From the NCBI GenBank assembly GCA_024291935.2, contig CM044317.1, positions 60,564,730-60,628,729 on the forward strand: a DNA stretch of 64,000 bases, in the 5' to 3' direction. The notes beneath the pieces are model-generated. The model was not told where the DNA came from. It searched no databases and worked only from the letters and a program-made list of their open reading frames with translations. Within the stretch, counting starts at the first letter, position 1. Each line of letters opens with the position of its first letter. The translations under genes and the position numbers were made by a program. Source of the DNA: Okapia johnstoni (lineage: Eukaryota > Chordata > Mammalia > Artiodactyla > Giraffidae). Shown in pieces: positions 22,950-33,965 of the stretch.

Positions 22950-23854
22950 GAAAAGGAGTACGTCAAGGCTGTATATTGTCACCCTGCTTATTTAACTTAT
23001 ATGCAGAGTACATCATGAGAAACACTGGGCAGGATGAAGCATAAGCTGGAATCAAGATTGCCGGGAGAAATATCAATAACCTCAGATATGCAGATGACAC
23101 CACCCTTATGGCAGAAAGTGAAGAAGAACTAAAGAGCCTCTTGATGAAAGTGAAAGAGGAGAGTGAAAAAGTTGGCTTAAAGCTCAACATTCAGAAAACT
23201 AAGATCATGGCATACGGTCCCATCACTTCATGGCAGATAGATGGGCAAACAGTGGAAACAGTGGCTGACTTTATTTTTCTGGGCTCCAAAATCACTGCAG
23301 ATGGTGACTGCAGCCATGAAATTAAAAGACGCTTACTCCTTGGAAGGAAAGTTATGGCCTACCTAGATAGCATATTAAAAAGCAGAGACATTACTTTGCC
23401 AATAAATGTCCGTCTAGTCAAGGCTATGGTTTTTCCAGTGGTCATGTATGGATATGAGAGTTGGAAGGTGAAGAAAGCTGAGCACCGAAGAATTGATGCT
23501 TTTGAACTGTGGTGTTGGAGAATACTCTTGCAAGTCCCTTGGACTGCGAGAAGATCCAACCAGTCCATCCTAAAGGAGATCAGTTCTGGGTGTTCATTGG
23601 AAGGACTGATGCTGAAGCTGAAACTCTAATACTTTGGCCACCTGATGCAAAGAGATGACTCACTGGAAAAGACCCTGATGCTGGGAAAGATTGAGGGCAA
23701 GAGGAGAAGGGGACAGAAGATAAGATGGCTGGATGGCATCATCGACTCGATGGACATGGGTTTGGGTGGACTCAGGGAGTTGGTGATGGACAGGGAGGCC
23801 TGGCGTGCTGCGGTTCATGGGGTTGCAAAGAGTCGGACACGACTGAGCGACTGA
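22950..23854 (+). pseudogene. BovB reverse transcriptase, catalytic box to C-terminus
   Basis: After the frameshift the sequence encodes GVRQGCILSPC and the catalytic RYADDT box, then open frames 23108-23629 (173 residues, [15 protein letters not shown] to the LQYFGHL boundary) and 23645-23854. A single stop (TAA replacing CAA in the LQYFGHL segment, at 23627-23629) separates the last two. Only a few lesions disable this copy, yet it lacks the endonuclease half entirely, so it could never mobilise itself. Confidence 0.85.
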
Positions 23855-23870
23855 ACTGAACTACTGCATA

Positions 23871-25384
23871 AAACATTGCATTAGTGTGAACGTTTTTAAG
23901 GTTCATCGTTATATGAACATATTAATGTCATAGAACTAAAATTCTGTATAAATGAAAGTTCCTCTCACCTTGGCCACCTGTCTCACAAATGAGTGCCATC
24001 ATTCATGGAACCATGAGGCACATGGATTGAGAAAAACTCATCTTCATTATCAGGAAATCAACTCAAAACAATTTTTAAAGTATTCAGAATAAATCATATT
24101 AATTTAGAAGATCTACTACAAAAAAATTAAAGCATCAATTTAGATATCACTTCTCTCTTTTTTTTTTACTTTCTATCAGCCTAGAAATTGCCTAAACATG
24201 CATAGTTGCACTCAGGAATTTGTGAACCTTAATATACCCAATTTAGTAACAATATCATGCAGTGCACGTGTTTAGGTTTAAGTATAGCAATGGTATGTTT
24301 CTTCCAGCTGGTATGCATGAATACTTCAAAGTACTTGGCTTTTGACTGATGAAGATTCCACATCTTATTGATTTGGTTCCTAGAAAACTAGGGGATTTGC
24401 TATTTTCTACAAGCTAGTGGCATTTGAAAAACACATGTGTGGAAGACTTGCAAAATTTATATACACATGCACGTGGGGGCACTTTTATTGATCTCATATG
24501 AGGAAGTAGAATCTCCAGGTTGTTTTTTTTTTCCTGTGGAATAAGTCATATTATAAGCCTTTCATTTGCTGCCTCTAATATGGTAGTTCTCTAAAATAAG
24601 TTCTGTTAGTTTTTAAAACCAGATGGAAAATTGCACTGGCTAGATAAGACAGTGTCTTCTAGGGATACATACAAATAATTACAGCAAGATACTTCCTTCA
24701 GTGTTTTTTGAAATTTTTTAGAAAAACAAAGGAAACCATTTTTGAGAGATTCGAATTATTGTGTTTATTTTCTTTTTGCAAAGGAAAAAATAAAATCTTG
24801 CCTAAGACAGGACTACATGGTTCTAAACACTGGCTGCTGAAGGCCCACGGTGAGGTTTAAACAGAACTCAAGATTGAAATAAATGTTTAAACATAGGACA
24901 AGCACAGTTTCTTTCACCACTGCAAAGCTCCATGTAGTCATCTGAATGTTGGAGTTCTTTTCAACACTTTTGGTTCCTGTTTTTATAAAAATAAAAACCC
25001 TCACTATAATGACAGGAATAATTCCTAAAGCTACTGATGTGTATTTCAGAGTCAGCACAGATTAGTCTTACTGACACTGTTTCCTTCATTGTGTGTGTTT
25101 CCTCACTCTAAATTGGCAGATTTTTTTTAATCTCTCAACATACGGAATGAAGTTTCATCATCAAACAATTTACTACATGTTTTTAGAAGGCATAATTTTA
25201 AATACAAGATAGATTCTCAACTAAGAAGGTAAAGATTGCCCTTCTAGAGGTCAGGCCATTGAGTTAACCATGTCTTTTGACCTTAACTTTCCAGTCTGTG
25301 TTTTGATTCACAGTAGCTCCATAGACATACCCATTCATGTTTCCAGTGGATTAGTATCCACTTTTGTTGCAAATCATTTTGGTA
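23871..25384. other. Anonymous AT-rich intergenic DNA
   Basis: No repeat recognised. A minus-strand frame at 24813-25058 encodes a hydrophobic N-terminal segment (see the findings), but no family is recognised. Confidence 0.45.
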
Positions 25385-25615
25385 TCTATAGCATTGATAA
25401 CAATAAAAGCCAACATTCACTGAGAGCTTATAGTGTATCAGATGTTTTTCTGTATTTTATATGAATTTGTTTATGTGTTTTTTGAGTTGGGTACTCTCAT
25501 CATATACATGAAGAAACTGAGGCACAAATGCCTTAGTGAAGTCACTTAAGTCACCAAGTGGTCAAGTGGCTGAGCCAGAATTCTAAGCTAGAAAGTCTAA
25601 CTTCAGAGCTATAAT
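25385..25615 (-). repeat. MIR SINE fossil
   Basis: Near-complete reverse-oriented MIR: 'CATTCACTGAGAGCTTATAG', 'ATGAAGAAACTGAGGCACAAA', 'GTGGCTGAGCCAGAATT'. Long relative to other MIR copies in the window. Confidence 0.85.
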
Positions 25616-25623
25616 GTTAACTA

Positions 25624-25791
25624 AGCCACATGTGGTTCTTTAAATTCATTTTAGTTAAAGTCAAATAAAATTAAAAATTTAGATCACTAGCCACATCTCA
25701 AGTGCTCAATAACTACACCTGACTAGTATCTACTTGTTGAACAGTGAGACATACCGTCACTCTGATGAGGACTTCTATTTGATAGCACTAG
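25624..25791. repeat. hAT-Charlie-type MITE fossil
   Basis: The stretch CCACATGTGG, then an AT-rich TTAAATT-type centre, GCCACATCTCAAGTGCTCAATA and a right end TATTTGATAGCAC resembles the mammalian hAT non-autonomous element whose ends read CAGTGCTGTCCAATAGAA. The exact subfamily is not certain from memory. Confidence 0.6.
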
Positions 25792-25799
25792 CTTAGCAT

Positions 25800-27810
25800 C
25801 TAAAAGTAAGAGAAGACTGAGTCTGATGCTGATGGCTAATCCAGAGATGGCTGTGCTGAGGGCAACTTTCTAAGCAGACCTCAACTGTAGCTGGGCCTGA
25901 ACTGCTTCCTCCAGTCTAACCTCACAGGTCACTGTTATCTAAGCCTGATTCTGAGAGCCACCTTATTTCTCTCTGACAAATTTCTTTCCTGTTTTAAGTC
26001 ACCCACAGTTGTATTCTGTTAATTTCAACAAGAACCTTTCCTGATAGAAGGTCCTTTACTGGACATTTCATAAAACTGGAAAACTCACACTTTAGGAAAT
26101 GACTGGTGTTGGATTGTTACATATTAACATAATTGTCCTTGAATCTCACAGGATAACTACCTAGGGAAAAAAGCAGGTGTGAGGACACAATAATGTAGAT
26201 CTGAGAGTGGTGTGAAAGGTGAATTTTTTCTCTCTTGGCCTAGTGATTGGGGGACCCAAGGATGCTCCATCTGGTGGAGATGAATCGATCCTGCCAAGAG
26301 GAAGAAAGCCAGGGGCTACATAGGGTGTGTTTTGTGAGACTTTCATGGCTTACAGGCTCAAGGGTAACTATATCTAATGGCAAATAATTCCAAATCATTG
26401 ATAAATCTTCATGAAAATAACAGCAGGTGCTGTAGAGAACTACATGAAGATTTTGTTCTGTACTCTGGTTGGATGGCCAAAGGAAAAATGGGAGTTCCAA
26501 AGCAGTGATCATCAGTAACAGACAGCTGGGCCTGAACAAGTAGATACTTTATAAGGACCATCTGGGTTTGAGCCAATAACATGGCACATTGATTAAAGGG
26601 GCAGAGTCAAGAACTGGAGTGGATCTGTATGAGAGCATATGTGAAACACCACCATTGTGGTTGGGGGGCAATAAAAAATATACCCAAGTTTTCTTAAAAA
26701 ATTCGGACTCTTACAGAGTCCCATAGATACTCAAAGTCATCATAATTTGGGTTTTAATAGAAACATAATCTTACAAATATTCAGAGACTGAAGAGGCAAA
26801 TGACATTTGTATTGTATATAGAAGACCTGATACCAGATATTCAACAGTAGAATGGACTTGTGTAGAAATAAGGTACTTGTTACGGGAAAGACTCAGCTAG
26901 AGATTAGATGAGCAACTGTCAGCCAGGCTGTAGAAAAGATTTCTGTGCAGGTGGAATTTCAAAAGCTTCCTCTCACCCAAGACTTTCTGAACCTCCATTC
27001 TCACAGAATAGACTTTACAAACTAATGTGATTTCAGATTTCAAGACAGCAAGTTTTCCATAAAAACACAGAGAAAAACAAGAATATCCATTAAAATACTT
27101 GGAATTTAGGGGCTGGACTCTCCAGTTTAACTCACTTCATGCCTGGTTCTTTGCATTTATTTTTCTGTTTCCTTTTTCAAAAGCACAGTAAACTGTGATT
27201 CTGAGTAGTGTGAAAGCTATTAAAATGCCTTAGAGGAAAGGTAAATGATTCTTAACACTATTAGAACTTTAATCAGAATTGAGTGAATAAATCTTGAGGA
27301 ATACTAACACTATTTGCTACAAAGATTAAAACATGGCTCTACAGAAAAATAATCATATAAATCATTCTGATTTCTACAGTGTTCGGCATATTTACATTTC
27401 CAAGAACATTTCAGTTAGAGACTGAGCAACTCAGGGAAATAGAATTATGGCTGGGCTTCCCAGGACACTCACATGTGCAACCAACTCTGTGGACATGCTT
27501 GGAATCTGTTCCTGGCCTGGGATCAGATATATACATAAACTTCTCATAAACTCAGACCATATTTCCAGCCTATCTGTTTCCAAGAGTAATTCTTCACAAA
27601 TGTTGGAAGGCTGCTTGATGTTTTACATATTTATTAATAACCCACATAATCTGTAATTTTTCATACTTTAGGAGATGTTAGGTCTAACTTAATCTATCTA
27701 TTTTACCTTTCACATTTAGTTTTTCTTTTGTCATCTGCCAGCATCAATTATAATGAGATATCAAATGAACGCTTAAATTTTACCAATGTTTTTTCACAAA
27801 TTCATTCAGC
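25800..27810. other. Anonymous intergenic DNA
   Basis: No confident feature in 2 kb. 26160-26540 has a mildly higher GC content and two overlapping minus frames without a familiar product. Confidence 0.45.
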
Positions 27811-27814
27811 AAAC

Positions 27815-28015
27815 ATAAAAAGCCCACACACCAATAATTTGCCTTACAATGTTACCACCATGTGACATTGCTTGCACTGTTGTACATGTTCCTCTTTCTA
27901 GTTGCATTTGTTCTTATTTCTTGTGAGTTTTGTACTTTATCTCCATAAGTAGACTATGAGCTCTTGGTGGGCAAGGTTAATATTCTGTATATGGTCTAGT
28001 AATGTCTGAAACATA
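27815..28015 (+). repeat. L2 LINE 3' end fossil
   Basis: The 3' terminal L2 signature AGACTATGAGCTCTTGGTGGGCAAGG, then a GTCTGAAACATACA-like tail, is preceded by a weakly conserved pyrimidine-rich L2 region. Strongly diverged. Confidence 0.5.
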
Positions 28016-28109
28016 CAAATATGAAATAATATTTTCCAATTTTATTTTAAACTGTGAATTATTTTATATAAAACATAGCAAAAGTCAATGAAAGAAAAGC
28101 ATCAGTGAG

Positions 28110-28322
28110 TTAGTTATTTTTAGTACTTTGCATGAATTAACTTATTTAATCCTCACAACAGCCCTTTGATATAAATAGGTATTCTTGTTGCTGTTGTTAT
28201 TATTATTTCTCCTTTACTTATGAGGAAACTGAGATACACAATGTTAAGTAATTGGCCCAGGGTCACAAAATAAGTAAGTGAAGTCAAATTTGAACTCAGA
28301 TCACCTAGCTCCTGAGCCTAGA
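28110..28322 (-). repeat. MIR SINE fossil
   Basis: Reverse MIR: 'TTATTTAATCCTCACAACAGCCCT', 'TTATGAGGAAACTGAGA', 'GGCCCAGGGTCACA', 'TTTGAACTCAGATC'. One of the best preserved MIR copies here. A (TTG/ATT)-rich expansion sits at 28185-28205. Confidence 0.88.
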
Positions 28323-28514
28323 CTCAACCACAAATATGTGCTGTTTCCAAAGATGGAAAACAAGTTCAAAGACCTGGAAAATGCTGGTTTTTCCCTCTAT
28401 GTTTTCTAAAAAATTTTAATCTGGAAGATCAGATAGTCAAAGGTGGCAAAGAATTTGAATAAGTTTCTTCCTCTTTAGCATGGCCACCAAACAAGCATCC
28501 TCTACCCTTGTACA

Positions 28515-28571
28515 TGCTGCAATCCGTGGGGTCACAAAGAGTTGGACACAACTTAGCAACTGAACAACAAC
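28515..28571 (+). mobile_element. BovB or BovA 3' tail, very short
   Basis: Only the last ~57 bases of the BovB/BovA 3' end remain: CGTGGGGTCACAAAGAG, GGACACAACTTAGCAACTGAAC, then (AAC)n. It could be an extremely 5'-truncated BovB insertion or a SINE tail. Confidence 0.7.
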
Positions 28572-28602
28572 AATCCCTGCACACAAGCAGACAGCATTAA
28601 AT

Positions 28603-28826
28603 GGAGGCGGCATTGGTGGCTCAGTGATAAAGAATCTGCCTGCAGTGCAGGAGATGCAGAGACACGGGTTTGGTTCCTGTGTTGGGAAGATCCCCTAGAG
28701 AAGGAAATGGCAACCCACTCCAATATTCTTGCCTGGAAAATCCCACGGACAGAACAGACTGGTGGGCTACAGTCCATGGGGGTCACAAAAGAGTCAGACA
28801 TGACTGGGCCACCAAACAACAAAAAG
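28603..28826 (+). mobile_element. Bov-tA SINE
   Basis: Sense Bov-tA: TTGGTGGCTCAGTGATAAAG head, B-box-like GGTTTGGTTCC, BovA body TGGACAGAACAGACTGGTGG, and the end GTCAGACATGACTGGGCCACC followed by an (AAC)-rich tail. Just 32 bases downstream of another BovA-type 3' tail. Confidence 0.9.
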
Positions 28827-28839
28827 GCAGAGATAAAAT

Positions 28840-30075
28840 ATAGGCTATAAGCTCTCTTCACTACACCCGAGAGAACATAGCTCCACATCCCACAAAATTA
28901 AGGATAAACTTACCTCTAAACATTTCTCCCTGGCGGTTATTCAGTTATAAACATCCTACCTCAAAATTTTAGGGTCTCCTTATGTTTCTGCCTTATTCTG
29001 AGATAAAACTGACACCGAGATTATAGATCAGTCTAATTCCTCTTCCATACATATGTCTTTGAATATTTGAGACATGCTAACCCTGACATTCATTTTTTCT
29101 GCCACACTTAAAATGATTCCTACAGAGACAATTTCTATCCTTCACACACTCTTGTCTTCAGGGGGAACTGGTTCTCCTCCCTCATCCTATTAGATGTGTG
29201 TTCTGAATAGTAGCTGTCAATTTCTTGCTTGACCTTACTCCATGGCCAAAGTATTTGACTAAAAGTACTATCACACTTAAAAGGTAATTGGTTGCAAGTA
29301 ATTAAAACTGTTTAACAGTAGCTTAAGCAAACAAGGATTTGTTTTTCTGACCTAATAATAATGCTGGAGGTAGGAAGTTGCTCACATTAGTTTTAATGGC
29401 TCAAAAAACTTGGGTCTATGCCTTTGTAATTCTCTTGGCATTTCCCACATGCGTGTTAACTCATGGTCACCAGTTGGATCCTGCAACTCAAATTATATAT
29501 GTGTTCTAAGGTCAAGAAAAAAAAGCAGGAGGAGGAAAGAGGTCCCCAGTTAATGCCAATCATTTTTATTAAGAAAGTAAATGGATTTTCAGAAACTTAT
29601 GCAGCATACTTTCCTTGAAATCTCATTGGAATGAAGTAGATTTCAAGGATATCTTCAGTTGCAAAATACACACATGTAAACATAAAAGCTGAAGAAAATA
29701 TAGAATAAAATTGTAATGCTTGGCTTAAACTAATCATGATAAATTGCAGTGCTGGACACACTACATCCCAAAACAAACTCTGGGTTCTGTTTTCAATAGG
29801 AAGTAGGCATTAGATAGGCAGGTAAGCTCCAAGCCTGTCAAAATATCCCATCACATGCCTTAGATGAGCACATGACCCAACTAGGCAACTTTGCCTTTAT
29901 ACAAGATTATTGACACTCCCTGAAGAGAGAGCTGCCTGTAGTCACAAATCAAGCCTAATAAAGAATTTCACATGAGAGAAGGAAGCTGACATAGAAAGAA
30001 CTAAAGACAAGAGATAGAAAAAGAAAATCCAAATGGCACTCAGGTCATTGATCCTTACAGAGTCTATTTTACATC
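28840..30075. other. Anonymous DNA, part possibly an ancient repeat
   Basis: 29285-29560 (TTGGTTGCAAGTAATTAAAAC, then GTAGCTTAAGCAAACAAGGATTTG) resembles a widespread old mammalian repeat, and a related start occurs near 53695-53745, but I cannot name the family. The rest shows nothing recognisable. Confidence 0.4.
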
Positions 30076-30079
30076 TACT

Positions 30080-30335
30080 TTTGGTTACAGGATCCAATCA
30101 ACTTTCTATTTTGCTCAAACTAATCAATTTAGATTTCTATCCTTTGTAACCAAAAGCTCCTAACTAACCCATTGCTTAAAATATTTCCCTGCTTCCAGCT
30201 TCTTCTGACTTGTCCATGCAGCACTGAGTCCTTAAAGTTGTTCTCTTAAACACAAATCCAGTGATGCCACCAAGGGATCACCAATCTGTGAGGCTTTCCC
30301 CATCACCTGTAAGATTAAGTTCAAATAATTTAGTA
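30080..30335 (+). repeat. L2 LINE fossil, left part
   Basis: Diverged L2 3' region ending CACCTGTAAGATTAAGTTCAAA, the segment that in intact L2 precedes the AAGGCCCT(T/C)CA stretch. That next piece is found at 30986, after an L1, so the L2 is split. Confidence 0.55.
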
Positions 30336-30985
30336 TATTAAAATGTAAATTGGTGCATCCACTAAGAAAAACAGGTTCAAGTTTCCTTAAAAAACTAAAA
30401 CTGGAGTTGCCATATGATCCAACAATCCCACTCCTGGGCATATATCTAGAGAAAATCATAATTTGAAAAGATATATGCACACCAATGCTCATTACGGCAC
30501 TATTTACAACAGACAAACCCCGGAGACAACCTAAGTGTCCATGATGGATGAATGGAAGAAGAAGATGTGGTATATGTATGCAATGGAATACTACTCAGCC
30601 ATAAAAAAGAATACAATAACGCCATTTACAGCAACATGGATGAACCTAGAGATTATCATACTAAGTGAAGTCAGACAGAAAAAGACAAATGCCGTATAAT
30701 AACACACACATATATATATATATGGAATCTGAAATATGATGCAAATGAACTTATTTACAAACAGAAACAGACTCACAAGCACAGAAAATAAATTTATAGT
30801 TAACAAAGGGAAGAGAGGATGGAGAAGGGATAAATTAGGAATTTGGGATTAACAGATACAACTTCTATATATAAAATAAACAACAAGGTCCTATTGTATA
30901 GCATAGGGAATTATACTCAATATCCTATAATAAATCATACCAGAAAAGAATATGAAAAACAATATATATATGACTGAAAAAAAGC
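30336..30985 (+). mobile_element. L1 LINE 3' end inserted in L2
   Basis: End of L1 ORF2 and 3' UTR: AAACTGGAGTTGCCATATGATCC, CCTGGGCATATATC, AATGGAATACTACTCAGCCATAAA and ACATGGATGAACCTAGAGATTATC are classic L1 3' landmarks. It ends in AATAAATCATACCAGAAAAG and an A-run. More diverged than the L1 at 19.6 kb. A (TA)n/(CA)n patch lies at 30703-30722. No target duplication recognised. Confidence 0.88.
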
Positions 30986-31370
30986 CATTCATAACTTGGC
31001 TCATACACAAATCCAAGCTTTGGTCATACAAAACTTTTAATACTCCTAAACCATGCCATGCATTGCCATGCCATGATCTCCTTAACACAGGATGCCCTTC
31101 CCCATGTTGTCCAACTAGATAACTCCAATTCCTCAGAACCCAACTCAGCACAACCTGCTGAGCTTCCCCTGACCCATACAGGTACACTCACACCTAAACA
31201 TATATATGTACACATGTAAAATGTCTCACATATGTCACTCTCTCAGCTTCAACAGTCCCTTTTACATACATCTATCATAACACGGATCAAATCACAGTAT
31301 CAAATCCTAGCTCAGTATGAGTTCCACAAAGGCAGGGACTGGGAAAATTCAGTGAATGCTTGTTTAATTG
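30986..31370 (+). repeat. L2 LINE fossil, right part
   Basis: Continues the L2 at 30080-30335: GCCATTCATAACTTGGCTC, then GGATGCCCTTCCCCATG, CAGAACCCAACTCAGCACAACC and GCTTCCCCTGACCC, and the terminal TTCCACAAAGGCAGGGACTGG. This is the order of the L2 3' end, so the L1 between the two pieces is a later insertion. Confidence 0.75.
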
Positions 31371-31970
31371 ATAGAAGGTGAAACTTTTGCACAAGTGGAG
31401 AGAATCATCTGAATTTTTCTGCTGTTTGAATTATTTTCAATTTAATTCCTTGGCGCTTTTTTTCTTGATTTCCTATTGTAGTCAGTTCCGATCTTATAAT
31501 AATGTCACTGACATTTTATAACTTAAAAATATATCTTTGCATAACATGTCTATGTGTAATAAACCTGGCATTGTGTTTTAGCTCAGCTTGGCAGGTATAA
31601 AATATTTTGATAATTTGTTTCCATAATTGGAAGCTATCCTCCCATATTTATGTATACTTTAATAATCAATTCTATATTTCTACAAAATGTTTCAATAATA
31701 CACTGAATAAGACAAAAGTTAGAGTTGTGTGGGACCCTCAATAAGATCCTTATATAAAACCAATAGCAATCCACTGACCAATAGCCTTTGAACCTAATTC
31801 TCTTTCCTAATGATTTAAAATAAATTTTTTTTAACAGAGGTATAACTGATGAATCTAGTTCTTTATCTCACTGTGAGTTCATCGTCTAAGTAGAGTTTCA
31901 TCCAAGCCACAGTTATTAACCTTGCTCTCAAGCATTCAGTAATTTTGGAATGAGATTGAAAATACATAAG
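31371..31970. other. Anonymous AT-rich intergenic DNA
   Basis: Nothing recognisable apart from a possible 30-base L1 3'-UTR scrap near 31825-31850. Confidence 0.45.
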
Positions 31971-31974
31971 TAAA

Positions 31975-32105
31975 TACGCCAGTTTAAGAGATGAAGAAAT
32001 CTAGCTTCAGAACAGCCACATATTTGTGAAAGTTCATGGAACTGATAAGTGGGGGTCAGGTCAGTTTTCTGACTCCAAATCCAATGATTGTCTCATTACA
32101 CAACA
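31975..32105 (-). repeat. MIR SINE fossil, partial
   Basis: AGATGAAGAAATCTAGCTTCAG and then GTGGGGGTCAGGTCAGTTTTCTGACTCCAAA follow the middle and 5' part of reverse MIR. Heavily diverged. Confidence 0.5.
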
Positions 32106-32109
32106 ATCT

Positions 32110-33958
32110 TCTCAACTGAGACTCTATCAAATGTCCTACTAAAATGAAACACTGTACCTATAATATTTTTCTTATCTACCACTCAACAAAGCTGATTTAA
32201 ATAGGAAATGGTGTTTCTTTGGTACGATTTGTTTTCAGTGAATCTGTGGAATTTCTGAGCTATCACGGCTTCTTTTTCTAGATGTTTCCCAACCATCTGT
32301 TAATAATCTGGTTTAATCCTAAATGTCTCTTCTGGTTATCCAAGATGCCTCTAGTCAGTGTTTGCTCAACTCCTTATAATCCCAGAAACTTTTGTAAACT
32401 TTTTTGCTCAAGAGCTATATAATCCAAAGAGGCTCAACATTGCTACAGAAACATCAGCGAGTGAGCTTAACACCAACCATAACTCACTTTTTAAAATCTA
32501 GGAATAGTCCCTCCTAAGTTATTGACCTGGACAGTTTTAGCATTCCTACATCAAAAGGGGCTTACAGACAAAATCTGTTTGGAATAGAAGTACTACCATT
32601 CTTGTCTTGAATTTGCATGCACAGCAAGCTCTCTGTTTGTTTTGATTCAGAGTTTTATGTATTTGGAGGGCTTATGGAGATTGGGCTAGTACCAGTCCTT
32701 TGCCACTGGATCCTGGCCAGTTTCTTCACATGCCCCAATTCCTCTCTCATCTAAGTGACATGCTTGCTCTGTAGTCAATAATACCAACAACTGAACAGAA
32801 GCCTGCTAATTGTCCAGACCACTCATGCCTGGCCGCCAATTGGCATTTTCCCACGGAACAGTAGCACACTGCTCAGTGAGCGAAGTCACTGTAGACCAAC
32901 CTGAGACACTTCCATCCCCCAAGGGGAGCACAGCAGAGGGACTCAAAGACTTTGCCAACCAGAAGTCTGAAGACTTAATTTCTCCAGGGAGAAGCAGCCT
33001 GCTAGGCAAGCCAATAAAATCACAAACCAAGAAATCCAGACTATAAAATAGTTCTTTGTAAAATTCACACTCTGATGGAGGTAAATGACTATCCTTAAAA
33101 ATCTTCTCATTTTGATTGCAGATGAGCAAAGAGGAGGAGGAGGAAATGGAGGGGAAGAAGTGGAAGAAGAGGAAGAAGAAGCTTTACAAGGCAGACTGAG
33201 AAACCTAAGTTTCCAATTGAGAAATTCCTTGGAAAATAAGTGGCATGTCCAACCGTGGTACATATGATACCTGTTGTCTGAGTTTGCCTATATGTCTATA
33301 TGCCACGTAACTGATTATGCATTTTATAGACACACAGCCCCATACACACATACAATTTTGGTTTAGCAAGGAAAACAACACAAATGCAGGAACTCTGTTT
33401 CTCAGCTGTCAGAGCAGTAGGGCAAAAAACAATTACTGCTCAGTCTAAACCAGCTCTATGTTTATAAGCTAAAGGGCGTTTCCTTCATGTGATATTGTCA
33501 CGGCCAACTCTGAGGGCAATACTTCCCTAGTACGGCTCTGTATGCCCATTCATAATGAGATCAATTCTAATTTTTTTTTAAATTTTGGATGTTTTTCCTC
33601 TTAAAAAGGAATATAGATACAAACGATGACTCTAATATGGGACAGTAAAGAACTGGGAAAGAGGAAATCTCAATTTCATGGTTTTGTCGGGTTTTGATGA
33701 AGTTAAGATGAAGTGGGGAGATGATTGTTTCATCTTCTCTATGCAAGTCTTTGGCACTTTAAAGGTCTCTTGGAAGTCAGTCTCCTTCTGCCTTAAAAAC
33801 AGTCTCTCAAACACCAATGTAGAAGTGCCCTCAAATTTTTTTTTTCATAATCTAAGAGTAATTCTAGATATGACTTTTAGAACTCAATTTTAAAACTCAA
33901 TAAAAATAATCAGCCATTTTCAAACTTTTTAGGACTTAGAAATGATGTTATTTAATTA
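32110..33958. other. Anonymous intergenic DNA
   Basis: No recognised repeat or gene. Contains a promoter-like patch at 32820-33055 (CCAAT and TATA-like words) and the purine-rich run at 33120-33185, both treated separately. Confidence 0.45.
33120..33185 (+). repeat. GA-rich low-complexity tract
   Basis: GAGGAGGAGGAGGAAATGGAGG and following GAAGAAG units on the plus strand. It gives glutamate- or lysine-rich short frames that are artefacts of composition. Confidence 0.8.
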
Positions 33959-33965
33959 AATTGAT

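Larger units (their letters stand above)
22399..23864 (+). mobile_element. BovB LINE, 5'-truncated, largest sense reverse-transcriptase copy
   Basis: Starts at the ASGGDGIPVELF-coding point and runs to the BovB 3' terminus (GACACGACTGAGCGACTGAACTGAACT). It covers the whole reverse transcriptase and C-terminal domain with few lesions. A short TGCATA flanks both sides (22393-22398, 23865-23870) and may be what remains of the target duplication. This copy is the best internal reference for judging deletions in the other BovB copies. Confidence 0.92.

Noticed and set aside
33121..33198. Short ATG frame after a CAG, resembling a coding exon
   Set aside because: The E/K-rich 25 codons come from a GA-rich low-complexity run, and no matching exon structure is visible.
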